A stretch of 64,000 bases of DNA. Source: Watersipora subatra (Eukaryota; Bryozoa; Gymnolaemata; Cheilostomatida; Watersiporidae). Below are positions 59,482 through 64,000 of this stretch, one piece after another. The stretch lies in the NCBI RefSeq assembly GCF_963576615.1, contig NC_088717.1, forward strand, positions 39,696,302 to 39,760,301, written 5' to 3'. The notes under the pieces are model-generated. The model did not search any database, was not told the origin of the DNA, and was given only the letters and a program-made list of their open reading frames with translations. The stretch's first letter is position 1; every line of letters begins with the position of its first letter. The position numbers were made by a program, and so were the translations under genes.

Positions 59482-60489
59482 CCATGCTATATCTAGGCTA
59501 TAGTAGTATCTGCAAGAAGTAATTTTACATTTCATGTGCTGCTTAATAACCTTTCATTATAGGAATATTCCTTGAGGTCAAGCAAGGATTAGTAGGCTCT
59601 AGTAGAAGTGCTCTGATTTGTAATAGAATCAATCGAAGATGCCTGATCAAGCTGTTTTTTTCAAATATATTCCAAGGCCTATGGCTGTATCAGTTTAAGA
59701 AGATACAATGTCTATGTCGGCTCCATGCTGTTACTAACAGTCAAACTCTATTATTCCATTTGTATAGATAGAAGCTTTTGCCAGATTTGACTTATAATGA
59801 CAGACAAATGAATTTTGATAAGCTTTCACACTGTACTATTATGTTTTTTATGTTCATAGCGAATAGCAGAGCGGTTGTTTCAACATCATGATTGTAGTGT
59901 TCACAAACACTTTCTAAGTTCTGAAAAAAAAATTACAAACGTAGAGAAATTTTAGACAAAGATTCAAATCAAAGCATATATACGTTGAAAGACACTAGGA
60001 AAATGGTAAATTTAGTTTTAGAACATCGTAATTTGAACGAAGGCTGCTAGTTTTAAATGAATGTGGTTATCAAAAAATATCAGCATTTTGCGCAGATAAT
60101 TCATTTATCGTGACACCGTAAGCATGCATTCTAAGTAGAATCAGCTTAGAAAAACGAATAGGCTAAAGACTTCGCACTCCTATGCTTGAGAAATGAAACC
60201 TTACATGATGAGATGCACCTTTAGGCAAACACGTATTCGAAACATACAGAGTCAAAACATTTGAAACAACACAGCACAAATTTACACGAGACAACTGGCT
60301 CGGCTCTTCCATGAGCAAATCATAAATTATCTGCTATGCATCCACAGTAAAAAAATTAATGATAACAAGGTAGTCAGTAAAGGGCAATTTTAGTACGATC
60401 TTACCGTCAAAGAAGTTGAAGTCTACCAAAAATGTTTTATAACAATGGCCTGGAAGTAAAAGCTGGATGTAAGGCTTCAGGTGATCCAT
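45330..60489 (-). CDS. MPDU1: MPDU1 (mannose-P-dolichol utilization defect 1), six exons, 241 aa
   Basis: MPDU1 is an ER multipass PQ-loop protein needed for use of dolichol-phosphate-mannose and -glucose in N-glycan, GPI-anchor and O-/C-mannose synthesis. Six minus-strand exons join in phase: 60489-60405, 56331-56266, 55083-54951, 52097-51893, 50149-49967 and 45383-45330. All introns are GT-AG. Family signatures run in order: [11 protein letters not shown] at the N-terminus, [11 protein letters not shown], the PQ motif in [19 protein letters not shown] (residues 51-69), [19 protein letters not shown] (171-183), [10 protein letters not shown] and LIAYWN. The C-terminus is KKVA, a KKxx ER-retrieval signal. 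The length compares with 247 aa in human. Intron 1 (4.1 kb) and intron 5 (4.6 kb) are rich in transposons. Confidence 0.93.
45839..46966 (+). mobile_element. Non-autonomous hAT transposon, 1128 bp
   Basis: The left end CAGGGTTGGCTCGG and right end TTTTCCAACCCTG are inverted repeats, with longer imperfect palindromic subterminal zones (ACCGGTTTTTATGGTTTTTT left, ATAAAAAACCGG right). It is flanked by the perfect 8-bp duplication GTACATAT at 45831-45838 and 46967-46974, the hAT signature. Inside it are a BED-finger-like remnant and no intact transposase. Confidence 0.9.
46357..46590 (+). pseudogene. BED-type zinc-finger remnant of a hAT transposase
   Basis: The open frame reads [20 protein letters not shown] then AKC, which resembles the second half of the BED finger found at the N-terminus of hAT transposases (…RLKxHLxxC). 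The first Cys pair and the catalytic RNase-H-like domain are missing. It lies within the hAT element. Confidence 0.55.
47719..47860 (+). mobile_element. tRNA-derived SINE family 2, copy 1
   Basis: The tRNA-like 5' part has a B box GAGTTCAAATCCC at 47772-47784 and an A-box-like TTTAGTGCGAGCG. A tail follows with CTGGCTTTGGACGGCCGG and (GACA)n. The same order occurs at 51351-51490. Confidence 0.6.
48362..49824. mobile_element. Tc1/mariner-like element, split by a piggyBac-type MITE
   Basis: The ends CAGTGTGCCCCCAGG and (rev-comp) CAGTGGACCCTCGCC are inverted and flanked by TA at 48360-48361 and 49825-49826. Subterminal TTTTCG-CTTACGAT-T-AACA occurs near both ends, but in direct orientation, which is odd for a simple TIR. 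There is no transposase. It lies in MPDU1 intron 5. Confidence 0.55.
48674..49425. mobile_element. piggyBac-type MITE with TTAA target duplication
   Basis: The left end CTCTTTGGCTGGGG and the reverse complement of the right end CCCTTTGGCTGGGT match, and each is bordered by TTAA (48670-48673, 49426-49429). TTAA plus a CYCTTTG terminus is the piggyBac pattern. At 752 bp it is non-coding. It contains a tandem ~51-bp duplication at 49258-49360 (GAAATAAATTTAAGTTTGAG start). Confidence 0.8.
49967..50149 (-). CDS. MPDU1: MPDU1 exon 5 (second PQ-loop repeat)
   Basis: The acceptor is CCTTGGCAG and the donor CCCAG|GTATGC. The 183 nt encode [40 protein letters not shown] and the last membrane segment, ending VIILAQ. 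This is the most conserved part of the protein. Confidence 0.95.
50388..50590. repeat. Dispersed ~200-bp repeat, copy 2
   Basis: Same orientation as 39510-39720, sharing GCGCCAGAGATAGA, GAGTAATCATTTAGTGAAAG and TGACTGTGT-TTATGTTCAAAAG. It lies in the MPDU1 intron after exon 4's 3' neighbour, beside exon 5 on the upstream side. Confidence 0.8.
51351..51490 (+). mobile_element. tRNA-derived SINE family 2, copy 2
   Basis: Shares GTTGGTCTAGCAATCTGAGTGT, B box GAGTTTGAATCCC (51402-51414), ACAATGCAAAT and CCGTGGCTTGGGA with copy 1. It is in MPDU1 intron 4, on the strand opposite to the gene. Confidence 0.6.
51893..52097 (-). CDS. MPDU1: MPDU1 exon 4 (membrane segments)
   Basis: The acceptor is CTCTTTGCAG and the donor AGCAAG|GTAGGT. 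The 205 nt encode [20 protein letters not shown] and two further hydrophobic segments, ending [13 protein letters not shown]. The phase is 2 in and 0 out. Confidence 0.92.
52441..53251 (+). mobile_element. Helitron-like non-autonomous element, copy 2
   Basis: It starts TCTATATATATAAATCTCAG and ends GCAACGCCGGGCACTC...CAAG followed by T, a mutated CTAG. The tRNA-like zone on the minus strand at 52602-52545 has A-box-like TGGTTAGCTCGCCTG and B-box-like TTTTGAGTTAAAATC. The 3' 350 bp match 3655-4090. It is in MPDU1 intron 3. Confidence 0.55.
54951..55083 (-). CDS. MPDU1: MPDU1 exon 3 (first PQ motif)
   Basis: The acceptor is TATCTTGCAG and the donor TTTAG|GTTTGT. The 133 nt encode [20 protein letters not shown], then [20 protein letters not shown] and PF. 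The PQ dipeptide is at residues 54-55. Confidence 0.92.
55340..55754 (+). mobile_element. Helitron-like non-autonomous element, copy 3
   Basis: It is bounded as A|TCTATATTTTTCAAAGTTTG at the left and GCAACGCCGAGCATTCTGCTAG|T at the right. The minus-strand tRNA-like zone (55500-55425) has TTGGTAAGAGATTGG and GAGTTCAAATC. A (TA)n microsatellite follows immediately. It is in MPDU1 intron 2. Confidence 0.65.
55756..55800. repeat. (TA)n microsatellite
   Basis: 45 bp of pure TA directly after the 3' CTAG end of the Helitron-like copy. Confidence 0.95.
56266..56331 (-). CDS. MPDU1: MPDU1 exon 2
   Basis: The 66 nt run from acceptor AATTGTAG to donor CTAG|GTATGT, phase 1 at both ends. They encode [22 protein letters not shown], the first membrane segment, equivalent to the family's CLKILLSKGLGLGI region. 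Confidence 0.88.
57385..57426. mobile_element. 42-bp hairpin element with 7-bp flanking duplication, copy 2
   Basis: The arms CAATGATATACAGCCCCC and GGGGGCTGTATATCATCG enclose ACACAT. It is flanked by GTTACTC at 57378-57384 and 57427-57433. The opposite arm of the inverted repeat has a single GAGTAAC (58187-58193) and no hairpin, giving an empty site for direct comparison. Confidence 0.9.
57623..57660. repeat. Perfect 38-bp palindrome
   Basis: The arms AAGCAAAGATGTCCACTA and TAGTGGACATCTTTGCTT are fully complementary around GT. If the unit is taken as CAAAG...CTTTG, the flanking heptamers are CTTGAAG and CTTGATG (6 of 7). The CAA...TTG ends are like those of the CAATGATATACAG hairpins, but the sequence is unrelated. 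Confidence 0.9.
57690..58110 (+). repeat. Fragments of the Helitron-like family's 3' part
   Basis: GTGGCAAATGTTGTTATATG at 57690, and TAAGAATGGTAAATGTTATA with TCTGTCCAAAGACTTTTTTA at 58038-58095, match the 3' part of the elements at 7000 and 53160. The fragment sits inside the spacer of the inverted repeat. Confidence 0.6.
58285..58660. repeat. TTTCCAT-based minisatellite inside the hAT element
   Basis: Units are TTTCCATTTCCATAACAT and TTTCCATATTA variants of ~11-28 bp. The reverse-complement motif ATGGAAAT occurs after the hairpin element, up to about 58795. Confidence 0.9.
58684..58759. mobile_element. 76-bp compound hairpin element with 7-bp flanking duplication, copy 3
   Basis: It starts CAATGATATACAGGGG and ends GGGGCTGTATATCATTG, flanked by ATGGAAA at 58677-58683 and 58760-58766. 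Inside are a complete short hairpin (CAATGATATACAG/CTGTATATTATTG, 58684-58712) and a second degenerate one. It looks like two copies, or one extended copy. ATGGAAA is also the satellite motif, so its duplication is weaker evidence here. Confidence 0.75.
59436..59480. repeat. (TA)n microsatellite
   Basis: 45 bp of TA with one interrupting CA. Confidence 0.95.
60405..60489 (-). CDS. MPDU1: MPDU1 exon 1
   Basis: It encodes residues 1-28, [20 protein letters not shown] onward, plus the first base of Glu29. The donor is G|GTAAG. The frame is open to another ATG at 60546 (MSICIPIEFSTAPIF...), so a 19-residue longer form is possible. I chose the inner ATG because homologues have only a short polar leader before LLxPxLLPxxCY. 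Confidence 0.85.
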
Positions 60490-61050
60490 TATAAAAAGCA
60501 GAAAAATCGGTGCGGTACTGAATTCAATGGGAATACATATACTCAAGCACTGGGTAAAATATAGTTTCTATCCGCAATGTTTTGGGCCCGCGGTATACAA
60601 TTTATACGGTATATTTTCCGGTCTCATCTCAAATCTCACAGCAACCACTTTTCATCAACTAAAAAAATCATGCATCATGTATTATCAATAAAGGATCGTT
60701 ATTTAGTATTTTCTCAACCGAATACTTGCAAAACAAACATGAAAACAAATACACAAGTTGTAGCTAGACAGAGCGGAAAAAACTTTTACAATAGAAACAG
60801 TGCTGATAACTAGGTATAAAATAAAAACGCAAAATCTTCTACCGTATGTACGTTATACCGCGACGCTCCAAAAGCTTTTCGGACATGAACTATATTTTAC
60901 CTAAGATACGAGGGTGGCCGGGTTTTCAACGGCACTTTTGCTTTTCCATTTACTGCATTTCATTTCAAACTTACGTATATGTTGATTGGTTTCTTGTGTT
61001 ACGTCATTAAAAGGAGAACGGACAACTCTGTAACGCTTTGCTTTGTCGTA
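60490..61050 (-). promoter_or_regulatory. 5' flank of MPDU1
   Basis: The stretch upstream of the start codon should hold the MPDU1 promoter. It has several CG dinucleotides (CCCGCGGTATAC, CGGTATATTTTCCGG, ACCGCGACGCTCC), unlike most of the window. No clear TATA or initiator can be fixed. Confidence 0.35.
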
Positions 61051-64000
61051 AAAATGTCAACCGCTGAGTGGGCGTTGTTTACAACTCATTGTACTTACTG
61101 CGTTCGCAGTAAGTTCGTTTTTGAGCTTTTAAGAGCTTGTAACCACATTTCTACATATTTTGCATCTACAACACAACAGAGTAAGACATGGTGAATCTTT
61201 TCATAGCAAATAATGGTAATGTGAATTTTGTTGCAAGTCAACCTTTAAAGGCGTTATTGCATCATTGAAATCATTCAAATGAACTTAAGACCAAGGCTGA
61301 AACATATAAGACTGAAACATCAGCTACGATTTGATGTTATTTTTGTCTCTGTAGACTAGCCCTGTCCAGAAATATAAGCGTTTGAATGAGATCATTTTTG
61401 AAACGCTCAGATTCAAGCGGGTGCTCTCCTGGGGAAGTAGTCCATGAATAAAGAGACATCAATTGACATGCCAGAAAACCATTAAAAGATATCAGACCTG
61501 CACCAGACACAACTAAGACAATTGGAGTTAGTCAGCACTTCCAATCATTACACTCCCATGACGTACTTATGACAAGTTCATTCAATTGCTAACCCTCTGC
61601 AACATAAAGAACAGAACCTGACCGCCTAAACAGTTTCTCACAGGCTAGTAGAGACATACCAGTATAGAACAGCTCCAACGACTTGGCGTTTCTCTGTATA
61701 TCAATTGATTTATCTTTCTCTCTTTTTCTCAAGGACTTGCTGAGGCTCCTTTTGCCTGCTGAGGCGAATTCCTCTGTCTGCTGAGGCGCGTTCCTCTGCT
61801 TTGGGAGCCTCCCTCTCTCTTCCCTCTGCCTCCTGAGTCTCTATACTTTTCTTATCTATGGAGCCTTTTTCTCCATCATCAGCTGATCCTTTTCTACTTT
61901 CCTAACAGAACTACCAAGCCTCTATATATAAGGACTGACATGACTCTCGTTTGTCTGTTTGAAACTCACAGCCGTACAGACTGGGCAAGCAAACATGGAT
62001 GATCGTTCGAGTAAGGGTGTAGCTTTTATTGGCTATTTTAACCTTTTGTCATTAATATTATTGTTTAGAATTTTGTTAGTTTTCTATTTTAATTGTTGGA
62101 CTTTAATGACAAAGAAGTATCTTTTACTGGTAAATATCAGTATAGCTTACAATAGTTTAGCACCTTCTCTTGTACTTGAACTAGTAATAATCAAATTAGT
62201 TCTCGCATGACAAAGCAAAAGTGCACAAACTGAACATAGTCAAAATAGTGTAAAATGTCAAAGCAAGTTCAACACTGATGTTGTGTGTGGATTTGGATTA
62301 GTTCTGCGTAACATATTTTTTTCCAAACCACAAAACCTGATTTCATTAGCTACTCAATATAAAAATCGGCCTAGAATCAGCCATCGATCAAAAATGTCCG
62401 ATAAAATGTTCTCTGGCCACCTTCTCTCAGGCTCGTTTGCTCTGTTCACACAATGTGTTTCTTGGTGTGGAAGAATCGGCCTGAAGTTGGCTGGTGTGAA
62501 TGTAGCTTTACATAGCTTTACGTGAGCTAATAAAGAAATGGCACAGGTTAAACAATTATTTGACATACTTTGCATAGATATGTTTTAGTGACTAAGGAGC
62601 CTGAACACTATTATAACACACGTGTGCTAAGTCTGATGTTTGAGGTTTTGAAGATACAAAATTTGCGTTGAGTCAAGATAGTGAACTCTCTGTTATGCCA
62701 AAGAATGTGACCAAATGACGCTGAGAATTTGTTTGTGGTTTTAGACAATCTCATTGTCAAGATATTCGAAGATTAAAATCGGCGAAAATTGATCACAGTT
62801 AAAACGCTCAGAAAAAAGATCTGCCCAGACTTGCCCAAAATGATGTATATAGTGAAACAACCTGTCACTATCTTTCGTATTTACATCAGCTATTGCAATA
62901 AAAGTCTAGACTTACGCGGCTCTATTGGTATATATTTTATTTAGTATTTACTCATGATTGCTAGAATAAAATGTTAAATCTAGCTACAGATAAATTATTA
63001 TAAATGTCTCAAACACCTCAAATTAGAAAAATTAAAACTTTGTCACATTAATTTCCTCTACCAGCTGTTTAAACATCTGAGTACCGGCTAAGATTCTACC
63101 AGTCTACGGTAATTAGGTTGTTGAGTTAACTTATTTCATTGCCAACTCTGTATCAATGAAGTTATCAGTTGCTACCCACACCAGAAACTAGTTACTAAAT
63201 AAATAAGAATTGAAAATTGAAAAGAATATGTTCGAATATATGGCAAAACCAACTACATTCCCTAAGAAAACCATGTATAGTCAATGTTATCTAGTCATTA
63301 TTAGTATCAATTTGTAGAAAAAAGTTTACTGGTCATACTTGATTAGTCAATTCAAGTACAACACAAATGATTTTATGAGTTGGCCAAAATAGTGAAAGCA
63401 AAGCAATTTCTTTTAAATCAATTAACCCACCAATCCTGACAAAGGGTTAATAAAGCCATTTTTGCACCTGGTTGGCGGTTTTTTGGACTCACCTGTTTTT
63501 ACTTAGTAGCGTGGAGCATAAAAATTTTTGAGCTTTTAATATTTGGTCCGTTGGAATTGAGTCGAGCTTTGCAAAAGTACCTGTCAATACAGCTGTGGTT
63601 ACACTTCATACATCCATCTATCAAACAAGATTTCAGCTCAGGTGGCAACTAGGCTATGATGTATTCAATAGGTTCTGCATATCATGTTTTGCATTATTTT
63701 CAACAATATTATTTTATTATATAATTTTTACAAACCAAGACATTTTTATCTCGGCATAAAGTTTTTATTAAAAACATCCATTCAAATCATGACCACTCAC
63801 ATAGTTTCAGCTCATATAATAGAACAAATTACTCTACAGCAGTAAACTCAAACAAAACCTATCATGGTTTGTGCATCACACATTCATGTATCTCTCCTAC
63901 GTATGGCGGTTTCCACACTGACACGGTGGTGCCACATAAACAACCTGTAATCAATAATACAAGTGTAATAAATATATGTCATCCAAAGGTATGTCGTTCT
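61051..64000. other. Right end: no firm gene
   Basis: A (TGCTGAGGC)-type short repeat lies at 61737-61800. At 61922-61932 CTATATATAAGG resembles a TATA box on the plus strand, with ATGGATGATCGTTCGA|GTAAGG at 61995, a possible first exon. Another ATG with a good donor (ATGTCAACCGCTGAGTGGGC ... CGCA|GTAAGT) is at 61053. Neither can be linked to later exons within the window. Confidence 0.3.

Noticed and set aside
60487-60546. Upstream in-frame ATG (60546) as the MPDU1 start
   Set aside because: It is possible, but it would add 19 hydrophobic residues not usual for the family, so the ATG at 60489 was preferred.
63417-63450. Second piggyBac-type MITE from TTAACCC...GGGTTAA
   Set aside because: The two TTAA sites are only about 21 bp apart with no internal body. 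It may be a footprint, but it cannot be supported. A lone TTAACCCACTGGCTG end at 53823 also lacks a partner.

Overview
The window is AT-rich, gene-poor, intron-containing animal DNA. It suggests an invertebrate, and a lophotrochozoan such as a mollusc, bryozoan or annelid is my best guess. That rests on a SoxB1-type Sox gene, canonical GT-AG introns, and a dense mix of MITEs, Helitron-like elements, SINEs, a LINE and a Ty3/Gypsy relic. The phylum cannot be fixed from the sequence alone. There are no operons, CRISPR arrays or rRNA genes, and no intact tRNA gene.

Layout: 1-2045 (and perhaps to about 2320) is a broken Ty3/Gypsy retrotransposon on the minus strand, with gag zinc knuckle, protease, RT and a candidate primer-binding site. 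3.5-5.2 kb holds a dispersed repeat and a purine-rich low-complexity block. 6.1-13.4 kb carries four phase-compatible minus-strand exons of an unrecognised membrane protein (the C-terminal ~210 residues), with mariner-like and Helitron-like insertions in its introns. 13.4-24.4 kb has no firm gene, only a few weak minus-strand exon candidates. 24,504-26,206 is a two-exon plus-strand SoxB1 gene encoding 317 aa. 27-37 kb looks like a gene desert. 37.1-38.1 kb has a TA-rich minisatellite abutting the 3' end of a LINE. 45,330-60,489 is a complete six-exon minus-strand MPDU1 gene (241 aa), which I assembled from exons whose splice phases all match. Its introns and 3' flank are packed with nested transposons. 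60.5-64 kb holds the MPDU1 5' flank and a weak candidate plus-strand promoter.

The most unusual signal is a set of very short palindromic insertions. Three hairpins of 38, 42 and 76 bp share the arm CAATGATATACAG and are each flanked by a perfect, different 7-bp direct repeat (GTTTGAG, GTTACTC, ATGGAAA). One is confirmed by an empty site inside the window, because the opposite arm of a ~395-bp inverted repeat lacks both the hairpin and the second 7-bp copy. A fourth, unrelated perfect palindrome about 240 bp away has CAA...TTG ends and a 6-of-7 flanking repeat. These look like a minimal, hairpin-only mobile element.

The genes are functionally unrelated: a neural/stem-type transcription factor (SoxB1), an ER membrane protein for dolichol-linked sugar use (MPDU1), and an unknown membrane protein. 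They share only the repeat-rich setting.
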